This document shows, piece by piece, positions 17,923-25,999 of a stretch of DNA of 64,000 nucleotides. The DNA is from Ferrimonas kyonanensis DSM 18153. Its GTDB lineage: Bacteria; Pseudomonadota; Gammaproteobacteria; Enterobacterales; Shewanellaceae. Every line of letters begins with the position of its first letter. The stretch's first letter is position 1. Both the position numbers and the translations under genes were made by a program. The notes under the pieces were generated by a model. It was not told the origin of the DNA. It worked only from the letters and a program-made list of their open reading frames with translations, and did no database searches. The stretch lies in contig NZ_AUDJ01000002.1 of the NCBI RefSeq assembly GCF_000425405.1, positions 372,001-436,000 on the forward strand, read 5' to 3'.

Positions 17923-20163
17923 TTATTGATGTGAAAAACGACGGAAGGCCAGGGGCAGCAGTGCCAGCAGTGCCAGCCACAGAGCGCCGCCACCGGACGA
18001 TCCGGATGGAGTCGGGGTTGGGGGAGTGCCGCAGTCATAATCGCTGATGCGACCCACGCCCCAGCGGGTCAGGGTGCCGGCATCCCCGGGTTGATAATCG
18101 TTAAACTCGAAACGCCAGGCGCCCTGAAGGGGCTCGCCTTTGAGCCTTGCCAGTCCTTGATGGTGCTTGAGTAACAGGGTGGTGGTTAATGTGCTGTCCA
18201 GGCTGGAGGAGGCCGAGCGCAGTGTCACGCGAGTGCCGGAGGGGGACACCAGGTTAATGGTCAGGTCTTCCATGTTGTCATGCTGCAGGCTCAACTGAAC
18301 GGCAAACTCGTCTTCCACGACCGCCTCAGTATCATTGATGATGAAATTCAGCGATTTGAATCCGGCGTTCTGACGGCCATCACTGCCGACAACGGCGTCG
18401 GGCAGGATCAGGTTGCCGGTTTGGGGAGCCTGATCCAGTTGCGGCAGGCCGTTGATCATCCACTGGCTGGCGCTGTGCTGCTCCGGTTTGAGATCGTCGC
18501 CGTATTGAACGTTCATTTCCGCGGTTAGGGTGAAGGGGGCGCCGCAGGCCAGGTCATTGGGCAGAGGCAGAGTGAGATCCAGGCGTTCAAAGTCCTGTTT
18601 ATCCAGATCCTGGCTGCCGCCGGCAGAGTTGGACAGTGTGCCAATAACCTGTCCTTGACGATGGGTGGCCAGCAGGGAGACCTTGGCAGGTTGACCCGGT
18701 TCAACAAAGGGGGCATCACTGGTCAGGATAAAGGGCGCGGACATCAGGCCGTGTTGGCTGAAGTGGTGCTGGAACAGGCTCTGATAGTCCTTGGTCGGAA
18801 ACATCTCTCCCGCCAGGGTCACGATGTTGGCGGCCATATCCGCCATCTTTACGCCGCGACCGACGCCATAGAAGGCTTGCAGGATGATGCTGTCGATGTC
18901 ATCGAAGGCATCGGAGCCTTCGGCGGCAACCGCGGCCTTCAATGTTTGAAACAGCGGTGTCGACCACAGTTCGTCGCTCAACTCGCCAGCGACACTTTCG
19001 TGGGCTCGGTATTCGGCGGTGGGGATGTACCTGGCGCGAGTGTTGTTGAGGCTGCGGGTGTGCTGTTTAAACCCGAACCAGCCATCCCAGTTGAACACGG
19101 TGTCCAGTTCAAAAGCGGTATCCTGACTGTGTTGCTGGCGATAGCTGTGCGCCCCGGCCCAGTAATCACCGAACCCTTCTCCCAGCGCCTCGGAATGGCC
19201 ATAGGCCCAGTCCGCAACGATGTGGTAGTTGATGGCATGGCCAAGTTCATGCAACACGATGTCGGCATCGAAGGCATCGGGAGAGCCGCCGATGCCAAAC
19301 ACCAGGGTATCCACATCGATGAGGTAGGTGGAGTTGTCTTTGTTGATGCCACGGCCATCGAATTTGAGAGGCTCACTGAATACCGAAAACCCCAGTGAGG
19401 TCAATCGTTGCAGGGCACGGTCCAGGTGGTGGAAGGCCATGGTGTGGGCAAAGCGGTCGTTGTTCATGTCGACGGCGGCCAGTTGCGCCAAGCTATCGAA
19501 TCGACTCAGCCCTTCCTGAGGCAAATAGTCGCTGTCGATGTCGGCGTCAGCCTCGCCCACAGCCGGAGTCAGAAGGTGTTGAATATCCACCTCCCGAACC
19601 CGGTCGTTGGCCAGATAGAAGCCGTCTTCAGCGGAATGAACGACGGCAGCAACCTGCTGGTATTGTGCAGCAAACGGGTAGTCGCTGAGCTGCTTATAAG
19701 GGCTTTCTGGCGCCTCGGAACGGTTCATGGTGCGCAAATCGGGATTGAACACCTGAAGGGTGGCATCAACGGCGACCAGAGGACCGGGAATTTCGGTAGC
19801 CACCAGAGTTCTGGGGTGCTCCAGTTCTGCGGCGGTGGTGGGTTTGCCGTCGCGAAGGACGGTGTCTTCTAAGCTGACGAAAACTTTAACCAGTTCATGG
19901 TCGTTGTTGGTCGTGGCCACCAAGGTCCGCTGCTGCTGGTATTGACCCTGTTTCCAGACATCGAAATGGTAGTGACGGCCTAGCGGGCTTTGCGATTGGT
20001 ACCTGAGTTTCAGGTCGCCAGCTTGTGGGTAACGTTGCTCGAGGAAGGCCTCGATGCTATCGGCGCTGCTGAGCACTTGTGGCTGCGCGAAATGGTCCCA
20101 CTGACCGGCAGTGGCCATGGAGCTGCACAGTGCCAGAGACAGCAGAGAAAAACGATAAGTCAT
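17923..20163 (-). CDS. Secreted M36-like metalloprotease with P domain and GlyGly-CTERM
   Basis: A protein of 746 residues. A signal peptide (about 1-19) is followed by a propeptide-like region (20-190). A gluzincin catalytic site follows: HELGH at 305-309 gives two zinc-binding histidines and the catalytic Glu, with a third ligand, probably E329, in GEGFGDYWA. This spacing fits the M36 fungalysin group. A P/Homo B domain lies at about 600-715 (LTINLVSPSGTRVTL, WRFEFNDYQPGDAG). The tail is a proline-rich linker, SSGGGALWLALLALLPLAF and an arginine, which matches GlyGly-CTERM signals. Known proteins of that type leave by type II secretion and are trimmed by a rhombosortase. An AAGGAG site precedes the ATG. 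Confidence 0.87.
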   Translation of the reverse strand: MTYRFSLLSLALCSSMATAGQWDHFAQPQVLSSADSIEAFLEQRYPQAGDLKLRYQSQSPLGRHYHFDVWKQGQYQQQRTLVATTNNDHELVKVFVSLEDTVLRDGKPTTAAELEHPRTLVATEIPGPLVAVDATLQVFNPDLRTMNRSEAPESPYKQLSDYPFAAQYQQVAAVVHSAEDGFYLANDRVREVDIQHLLTPAVGEADADIDSDYLPQEGLSRFDSLAQLAAVDMNNDRFAHTMAFHHLDRALQRLTSLGFSVFSEPLKFDGRGINKDNSTYLIDVDTLVFGIGGSPDAFDADIVLHELGHAINYHIVADWAYGHSEALGEGFGDYWAGAHSYRQQHSQDTAFELDTVFNWDGWFGFKQHTRSLNNTRARYIPTAEYRAHESVAGELSDELWSTPLFQTLKAAVAAEGSDAFDDIDSIILQAFYGVGRGVKMADMAANIVTLAGEMFPTKDYQSLFQHHFSQHGLMSAPFILTSDAPFVEPGQPAKVSLLATHRQGQVIGTLSNSAGGSQDLDKQDFERLDLTLPLPNDLACGAPFTLTAEMNVQYGDDLKPEQHSASQWMINGLPQLDQAPQTGNLILPDAVVGSDGRQNAGFKSLNFIINDTEAVVEDEFAVQLSLQHDNMEDLTINLVSPSGTRVTLRSASSSLDSTLTTTLLLKHHQGLARLKGEPLQGAWRFEFNDYQPGDAGTLTRWGVGRISDYDCGTPPTPTPSGSSGGGALWLALLALLPLAFRRFSHQ

Positions 20164-20172
20164 GTCAGCTCC

Positions 20173-22311
20173 TTAAAAAGCGTAGCGCGCGTTGAGGGTG
20201 AAGTAACGACCGGGCTGGGTGGAATACCAGCTTTGGTCCGCCGCTGTGCCGGCCACATCCTGATAACGGGTGTATTTGCGGTCGAACAGGTTGAACAGGG
20301 TGAGGCTGAGATCCAGTGAGTCCAGCAGTTGATAGCTGACGCCCATGTCCACGCTGGCCCAGCCGGAGGTAGACGCACAGGCCACTTCAATGCCGATATC
20401 GCTGCTGCAGCTGGGGGTTTTGTCCATGGCGGCGGCCCAGTTGATTCGGGCAAAACCCGATAGGGTGTCATCGGCGTAGTCCAGTGTTAGTGAACCTTCA
20501 ATGGGGGTCATGGTGCGGATGTAGTTGTCCTGGTCGTCCTTGCCCCAGACCACGCCGGCCTTACTGTTCAGTTGCCAGTGGTCAGTGAAGCGATAGCCCA
20601 GCGTCAGCTCGGCGCCATAGGTTTTAACGCCGTTAAGATTTTCGTATTGTCTGAGAGTCAGTTCCTGATGTTCTGGGTCTCGACCAATATCTTGAACATC
20701 AATAAAGTCATCAAAGGTTGAGTAGAAGGCGGCCACGTAGACCAGCCAACGGCCGTCATCGAATTTGCTGCCGATCTCCAGGTTGTCGCTGGTCTCCGCT
20801 TTCAGCTCCAGGTTTGGAATAAGAATGAAGGGAGTTATGGGCACAAAATCATGATTGTTGTACCCAAAAACTTTGTCGTAGGTCGGGGCCCGATAGCCGT
20901 GGTTGTAGCTGGCGTACAGGTTCCACGAAGGGTTCCACTGGTAGCCCAGAGACAGGCTTGGCGACAGCTCCTGGCTGGTGTTGTCGTCAACAGTAACGCC
21001 GCCGATGCTGTTTTGACCGTCAGGTTTGAGTTGATGCAGGTCGAATCTGAGCCCCGGGGTCAGGGTCCATGCACCTTTGGTGATTACGTCGCGCCAGTAC
21101 ACGCCCAGGGTGTTGGACTTTGCCGGTACGAACGGCACGTACTCCGTTGGCTGAAAGCCGTTCCAGTCGATGATGGTTTTGTGAATGGGGCGCTGATGCT
21201 CGGTAGACTCGGCCAGCACACCATAGGCCATCTGATGGTCGTAGCCCAGCCAAGAGACCTGCTTAAGCAAGTTGGCCGACAGGCCGGTGAGCTGGTCGTT
21301 GAACTTTCGGGTTTCTATTTGCCGCCGTTTTACGGTGATGTCGTTACGGTGTTGGTACATCAGCACGTTTTTATCGGCATCGTTCTGGCTGTCGCGCCAA
21401 TAGAGTTTGCTCTCCAGGCTGTCATAGAAACCGTCGACGCGATCGTGCTCGAGTCCCACATAGGCTTCGAGCGAATCGCTTAATGTCTGTTCCCAAAATG
21501 TTTCGGCATGCCAACCTCCATCGAGCTGCATCAATGCGGTGCCCTCATTGCGGGTCATCTGCTCCCGGTAGTAGCTGGCCTTGGCGCGCAGCAGCAGATC
21601 GTCGCTCCAGTAGTGGGACAGGGTAAAGGCGCCGCTGTAGCCGTCGATGTCGCGGTTGTAGTTGCTGCTGTCATGGTTGTTGGACTCCGAGCCATTCCAG
21701 TAGGCGGCGCGCAGCAGGCTGTCGGTATTACCAAACCGGGTGGCGAGGGTAGCGGTGCCACGGGCCTTATCGCTGATGCCGGTATAGGTGGCGTCGGCGC
21801 CGATGTAGAGATCCTTATCTTTCAGGTAGTCTTCCGCGGTTTTGGTGGTAACCATGACCACGCCGCCGATGGCGCCGGATCCAAATACCGATGAGCTGGC
21901 GCCTTTGACCACCTCAATCTGTTTTACTTCGCTCAGGTCAAAGCTGTTGCGGCCAACGTTGTCGTTCAGATCGTTGGCGCCGTAGCCGTCGGTCACTCGA
22001 ATGCCGTCCTTGACCACGGCAATGCGGTTGCCGGTCATGCCTCGAATGACGATGTTTTGTGGGCGGCCGGCGCCACCGGTTACGGCAACGCCAGGTTCCC
22101 GGTTTAGAACGTCATACAGCTCGGTTGCCCCTTCTCGTTCAATGGTGTCGGCATCGATCACGGCGACTGACCCGGCGGTTTTGGAGAGTGACTGCGAGAC
22201 TTTATTGGCGGTGACCACCACTTCGTTGAACTCGGTGGCGGCTTCTTCACCGCAGGCGGCGGTGGTGGCCATGGCGCTCATCAGCGCCAGGCTCAAGGGG
22301 GAAAGTTTCAT
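20173..22311 (-). CDS. TonB-dependent receptor, haem/haemoprotein type
   Basis: An outer-membrane gated channel of 712 residues. Signal peptide (about 1-20), TonB-box-like segment (NEVVVTANK), plug domain (30-155, with VIRGMTGNRIAVVKDGIRV and VVKGASSSVFGSGAIGGVV), then a 22-strand barrel ending in the aromatic FTLNARYAF. YRAP at 473-476 and PNLELKAE at 499-506, with a histidine between (NNHDF), resemble the FRAP/NPNL signature of haem and haemoglobin receptors. Its ATG overlaps the stop of the S9 peptidase gene, and the protease follows after 9 bp. Iron control through the upstream Fur box is expected. The substrate is inferred from motifs only. Confidence 0.9.
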   Translation of the reverse strand: MKLSPLSLALMSAMATTAACGEEAATEFNEVVVTANKVSQSLSKTAGSVAVIDADTIEREGATELYDVLNREPGVAVTGGAGRPQNIVIRGMTGNRIAVVKDGIRVTDGYGANDLNDNVGRNSFDLSEVKQIEVVKGASSSVFGSGAIGGVVMVTTKTAEDYLKDKDLYIGADATYTGISDKARGTATLATRFGNTDSLLRAAYWNGSESNNHDSSNYNRDIDGYSGAFTLSHYWSDDLLLRAKASYYREQMTRNEGTALMQLDGGWHAETFWEQTLSDSLEAYVGLEHDRVDGFYDSLESKLYWRDSQNDADKNVLMYQHRNDITVKRRQIETRKFNDQLTGLSANLLKQVSWLGYDHQMAYGVLAESTEHQRPIHKTIIDWNGFQPTEYVPFVPAKSNTLGVYWRDVITKGAWTLTPGLRFDLHQLKPDGQNSIGGVTVDDNTSQELSPSLSLGYQWNPSWNLYASYNHGYRAPTYDKVFGYNNHDFVPITPFILIPNLELKAETSDNLEIGSKFDDGRWLVYVAAFYSTFDDFIDVQDIGRDPEHQELTLRQYENLNGVKTYGAELTLGYRFTDHWQLNSKAGVVWGKDDQDNYIRTMTPIEGSLTLDYADDTLSGFARINWAAAMDKTPSCSSDIGIEVACASTSGWASVDMGVSYQLLDSLDLSLTLFNLFDRKYTRYQDVAGTAADQSWYSTQPGRYFTLNARYAF

Positions 22312-24323
22312 TGACTGCTCCGCTTATTGGATTGAGTGGCCATCAGCAAGAAGGCGTACTCACGGGCTTGCTGCTCCGAGGCGTTGCGATGGTCACTGCT
22401 GTGACCGCCGGTGAAATCGGTACTCAGCAGGTAGGGGCCTTGGCCGGTACTGATGGCTTCGAGGCGGCTGAGGTATTTGGCGCCTTCCCAATAGGGAACA
22501 CGGCGATCATTGAGGCCGACCCGCACCAGCATGGGCGGGTAGGGCAGTGGCCTCAGGTTGCTGATGGGGTCGTAGGCTTTTATGAACTCGAGTTGCTCGG
22601 GCACGGCGGGATTGCCCCACTCCTGGTGCTGTTGCGATGACAGCGGCAGGCTCGAATCACTCATGCTGGCGAGGACATCGACAAAGGGCACCTGCAGCAC
22701 CACGGCATCGAACAGACTGACATCCTGATTCAGTGCCGCGGCTACCAAGGTACCGCCAGCGCTGCCACCAATAGCGCCGATGGGGTGGTTGCCACCGTTG
22801 AAATGCCTCAGGGCTTTGGCACTGGCAAGATAATCGGAGATGGCATGCTGTTTGTTGGCGCCAATCCCATCCAGATGCCAGGGCTCGCCCAGATAGCCAC
22901 CGCCGCGAACGTGGGCCACCGCGTAGATGGCACCCCGATCCAGCAGGCTGATGATCTGTGGCATGAAATAGGGGCGCATGGTGACGCCATAGGCGCCGTA
23001 GCCGTACAGAATGACGGGTGAGGTAGCCGTCATGGCGTCTTTACGGTACGCCAGGGTGACGGTGACTTTCACATGGCCGGAGTCGACCTGTATTTGCTCG
23101 CTGTGGTACAGGTCGGCATTGAAATGTGGATAGTGATCCTGGGACAAGGTCTGCCAGGACAGGTCGGTGAGATTCAGTTCGCGCCATTTTGGTGGCGTAA
23201 TCATCGACATCGAGCGGATGCGCAAACGGTTGCTGGCGTAATCACCGTTGCGACTGACCCAGGCCACGCCATTGGCTTCGCCAATGGCCATCGACTTCAC
23301 CAGTGTGCCATCGGGACTCAGAATCTGCAGCCAGCGCTTGGGACCGAGTTTTGTCACGGCTACGGTGGCCGCCTGAAACAGGTAATAGTTGTCCAACTGT
23401 TGGCCTTTCTGCGGCCGGTACAGCAATGACAACTTTTCTGGCTGAGTCAGTGGCGCCTGGTACAGAGCAAACTCGCCTTGATGATTGCTGTTAAGGTAGA
23501 GAGCGTCTCCGGCCACATCGGCGTAGTAGTCAATACCCTGTTGGCGCGGCAACAAGGCCGGGCTCAGGGTGCCATCTTTGAGATTGAGCAGTCGTTGTTC
23601 GGTGGCCAATTCGCTGTTGCTCTGAATGACGACATAGTTCGGATTGGCACTGCGGTACATCGACATCAGCCAGCCTGAATCGGTTTCATGCCACAACCGT
23701 TTTGGCTGTGGGCTTGATAGTGCCAGCCGGTACAGGCCGTCGGGACGCAGGGTGTGGGTTTCCTGGCCAATCAGGTACAGCGCCTTGGAGTCCCCGGACC
23801 ATTGCAGATAGCTTTCCCATCGTTCTGGCAGCTGGGACTCCTGGCCAGTGGCCAAGGAGAGGACGCTGACCCGGTATTCGCCGCTGCCACTGATGTCTTC
23901 GGCCAATGCCAGCGACTGGCCGTCGGGGGACAGGCTCCAGGCGCCAAGTTGGTAATAGTCGAGGGCGTCGTCCCGTTGGTCCAGATTCAGCAGCGACCGT
24001 TGTTCACCGCCATTGCGGTTACGCTCGATCAGGGTGCGCTGGCCATCGACCACCACCACGCCGTACTCAAACTCACCACGGATTACCCAGGGTTTCGAGG
24101 CTTTGGTTGCGGCATTGTCGGACCATTGCTGCAGCAGTGCGCCGGTGAGGGCATGGTGCTCTGAAAAATAAGCATCACTGCGGCTGTTGTGTTGTTTCAG
24201 GTAGTCCAGTACTTGAGCCGAGCTGCGGCTGTCGTCTCTTAGCCAATTGAAATCAGTGTCTTGATTGGCCAGAGTGCCACTGCTGATCAGGGCGAGGCTA
24301 AGGCAGAGGGGAAACCAGTTCAT
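22308..24323 (-). CDS. Secreted S9 family prolyl oligopeptidase
   Basis: A serine peptidase of 671 residues that cleaves short peptides. Signal peptide MNWFPLCLSLALISSGTLAN, then a seven-bladed propeller (about 60-400) and an alpha/beta-hydrolase domain. The triad is visible: Ser in GGSAGG, Asp in VGLNDRRVPY and His in GGHSSDH. The frame runs 21 residues further upstream, but that extension lies across the Fur box and would bury the signal peptide, so I chose 24323 even though its ribosome site is weak. First gene of the operon; its stop overlaps the receptor start. Probably periplasmic, degrading imported or surface-released peptides. Confidence 0.9.
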   Translation of the reverse strand: MNWFPLCLSLALISSGTLANQDTDFNWLRDDSRSSAQVLDYLKQHNSRSDAYFSEHHALTGALLQQWSDNAATKASKPWVIRGEFEYGVVVVDGQRTLIERNRNGGEQRSLLNLDQRDDALDYYQLGAWSLSPDGQSLALAEDISGSGEYRVSVLSLATGQESQLPERWESYLQWSGDSKALYLIGQETHTLRPDGLYRLALSSPQPKRLWHETDSGWLMSMYRSANPNYVVIQSNSELATEQRLLNLKDGTLSPALLPRQQGIDYYADVAGDALYLNSNHQGEFALYQAPLTQPEKLSLLYRPQKGQQLDNYYLFQAATVAVTKLGPKRWLQILSPDGTLVKSMAIGEANGVAWVSRNGDYASNRLRIRSMSMITPPKWRELNLTDLSWQTLSQDHYPHFNADLYHSEQIQVDSGHVKVTVTLAYRKDAMTATSPVILYGYGAYGVTMRPYFMPQIISLLDRGAIYAVAHVRGGGYLGEPWHLDGIGANKQHAISDYLASAKALRHFNGGNHPIGAIGGSAGGTLVAAALNQDVSLFDAVVLQVPFVDVLASMSDSSLPLSSQQHQEWGNPAVPEQLEFIKAYDPISNLRPLPYPPMLVRVGLNDRRVPYWEGAKYLSRLEAISTGQGPYLLSTDFTGGHSSDHRNASEQQAREYAFLLMATQSNKRSSQ

Positions 24324-24369
24324 GATGAGTTTACGTTGCCGTCGAAAAGGTGGCGGCATAGTGCGATCA

Positions 24370-24400
24370 AATGATAATGAGATCAATTCTCATTATCATT
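24370..24400 (-). promoter_or_regulatory. Fur box
   Basis: A 13-5-13 inverted repeat: AATGATAATGAGA (24370-24382), spacer TCAAT, TCTCATTATCATT (24388-24400). Both arms carry the GATAAT/ATTATC hexamers of the Fur consensus. It lies 46 bp upstream of the S9 peptidase start, where iron-bound Fur would block the promoter of the five-gene operon. Confidence 0.88.
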
Positions 24401-24404
24401 AAAT

Positions 24405-24420
24405 TGTGATCGCAATCACT
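24405..24420 (-). promoter_or_regulatory. CRP-like binding site
   Basis: TGTGATCGCAATCACT fits TGTGA-N6-TCACA with one mismatch. It sits just upstream of the Fur box relative to the minus-strand operon, a usual place for activation by CRP-cAMP. Confidence 0.6.
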
Positions 24421-24614
24421 CGTTTGTTGGTTTGAGTGTCGATTATTTCGGCAGAAATCTAAGGCTGTTACCATTTAAGTGACGGTTTCAATGAAACTTT
24501 TCTGTCGATAGCTGAGTCAGTTGTGGCCTTGAGTCGATCAATAAAGGCGCTTGCATTTCCGCTGTTGGATTGTCAAAATTTGCATACAATATTCTATTTT
24601 TGTTAGGGGTAACG

Positions 24615-25844
24615 ATGACAGTGGGTGTGGGAGGCTCTACGGCAGAGCAGGAGTGGGCGCGACTGTCGAATCTCAGCGACAAGGCGCCTTCTATCAGTAA
24701 TGGCGAGTTCAAATTGCGAATGCAGCGGGCGGTGACCTTGATGCAGCGCCAGGGCCTGCGAGGCATCTATCTCAATGCGGGTACCAACCTGTACTATTTT
24801 ACCGGCCTCAAGTGGTCTGCGAGCGAACGAATGGTCGGCGCGCTGTTGCTGGACAGCGGTGAGCTGTTGTACATCGCGCCCCAGTTTGAACGGGACTCTT
24901 TGAGAGATTTCATGCAGATTGAAGCCCCGTTTCATGGCTGGCATGAACATGAAAACCCTGCCGAGCGGGTGGCGGCGTTATTGGCAGAGCGGGGCATCGA
25001 AACCGGCAAGTTGGCGATGGATGAATCGGCCGCTTTTTTCCTGTTTGATGGTTTGCGCCGGGCTTGCCCTCAGATTGAGTGGGTTAACGGCAGTTGCATC
25101 AGTGCCCGGTGCCGAATGATTAAGAGCGAGGCGGAGCTCGCCCTGATGCAGACCGCCAAAACCATGACTCTAGAGGTACAGAAATCCGCCGCCCGCATCT
25201 TGCGGGAAGGCATCACCACCACCGAAGTGACCGCCTTCATTCATGAGGCTCACAAACGGGTTGGGGCGCCGGGGGGCTCGTCGTTTTGCATCGTGCTGTT
25301 TGGGCTGGCGACCAGTTTCCCACATGGTGTCAAAGAGCCGCAGACCTTAAAACGCAATGACTGGGTGTTGATCGACACCGGTTGTCTGCTTCATGGTTAC
25401 AACTCCGACATTACCCGAACCTATTGCTTTGGTGAGCCCAGCGAGCGCCAGCGGCAGATGTGGCAGGTGGAGAAAGACGCCCAGGCGGCTGCCTTTGCGG
25501 CCGCGCAACTGGGACAGCCCTGTGAGGCCGCCGATGCCGCTGCTCGAGAGGTGTTGCAAGCCCATGGACTCGGTCCTGACTACCAGGTACCCGGGCTGCC
25601 ACACCGCACCGGCCATGGCTGTGGTTTGGACATCCATGAGTGGCCCTATCTGGTTAAGGGCGATCGGACGCCACTGGCCCCGGGCATGGTGTTCAGCAAT
25701 GAGCCGATGCTGGTCCTCCCGGGGGAGTTTGGCGTCCGTCTTGAGGACCACTTTTACATGACTGCGTCCGGTCCTCGTTGGTTTACCACCCCATCGCACT
25801 CTGTGGATGACCCATTTGGCTATCAGCTTGATGCAACTCATTGA
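24615..25844 (+). CDS. M24 family Xaa-Pro aminopeptidase/dipeptidase
   Basis: A metallopeptidase of 409 residues with the two-part creatinase/prolidase layout: an N-terminal domain (about 20-150) and a pita-bread catalytic domain. All five metal ligands are visible: two Asp in DTGCLLHGYNSDITRTY, His in TGHGCGLDIHE, Glu in SNEPM and Glu in RLEDH. The ATG at 24615 has AGGGG 5 bp upstream; an in-frame TTG at 24570 has none. No signal peptide, so cytoplasmic. It lies divergent from the Fur-linked operon and could finish digestion of proline-containing peptides, which is inference. Confidence 0.9.
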   Translation: MTVGVGGSTAEQEWARLSNLSDKAPSISNGEFKLRMQRAVTLMQRQGLRGIYLNAGTNLYYFTGLKWSASERMVGALLLDSGELLYIAPQFERDSLRDFMQIEAPFHGWHEHENPAERVAALLAERGIETGKLAMDESAAFFLFDGLRRACPQIEWVNGSCISARCRMIKSEAELALMQTAKTMTLEVQKSAARILREGITTTEVTAFIHEAHKRVGAPGGSSFCIVLFGLATSFPHGVKEPQTLKRNDWVLIDTGCLLHGYNSDITRTYCFGEPSERQRQMWQVEKDAQAAAFAAAQLGQPCEAADAAAREVLQAHGLGPDYQVPGLPHRTGHGCGLDIHEWPYLVKGDRTPLAPGMVFSNEPMLVLPGEFGVRLEDHFYMTASGPRWFTTPSHSVDDPFGYQLDATH

Positions 25845-25861
25845 TCCTGAATAACCCTTTT

Positions 25862-25881
25862 ACGCCCCGCCTTCGGGGCGT
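25862..25881 (+). terminator. Terminator after M24 peptidase
   Basis: ACGCCCCG pairs with CGGGGCGT around a CCTT loop, 17 bp past the stop. The following tract is only partly T-rich. Confidence 0.6.
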
Positions 25882-25922
25882 TATTGTCACTCCTTTGGAA
25901 TAGAGTTGTAACAAAGTCGGTT

Positions 25923-25951
25923 TTGACCTGTTGCTGTCCTGCCGCTAGTAT
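25923..25951 (+). promoter_or_regulatory. Sigma70-type promoter of M13 peptidase gene
   Basis: TTGACC (25923-25928), a 17-bp spacer and TAGTAT (25946-25951) lie about 50 bp upstream of the start codon. Confidence 0.6.
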
Positions 25952-25999
25952 CTGACTGTTTAAAACTAATTAGCTACAACAATTCATAAGGATATGCTG

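Noticed and set aside
24324-24386. N-terminal extension of the S9 peptidase
   Set aside because: It would overlap the Fur box and place 21 residues before the signal peptide.
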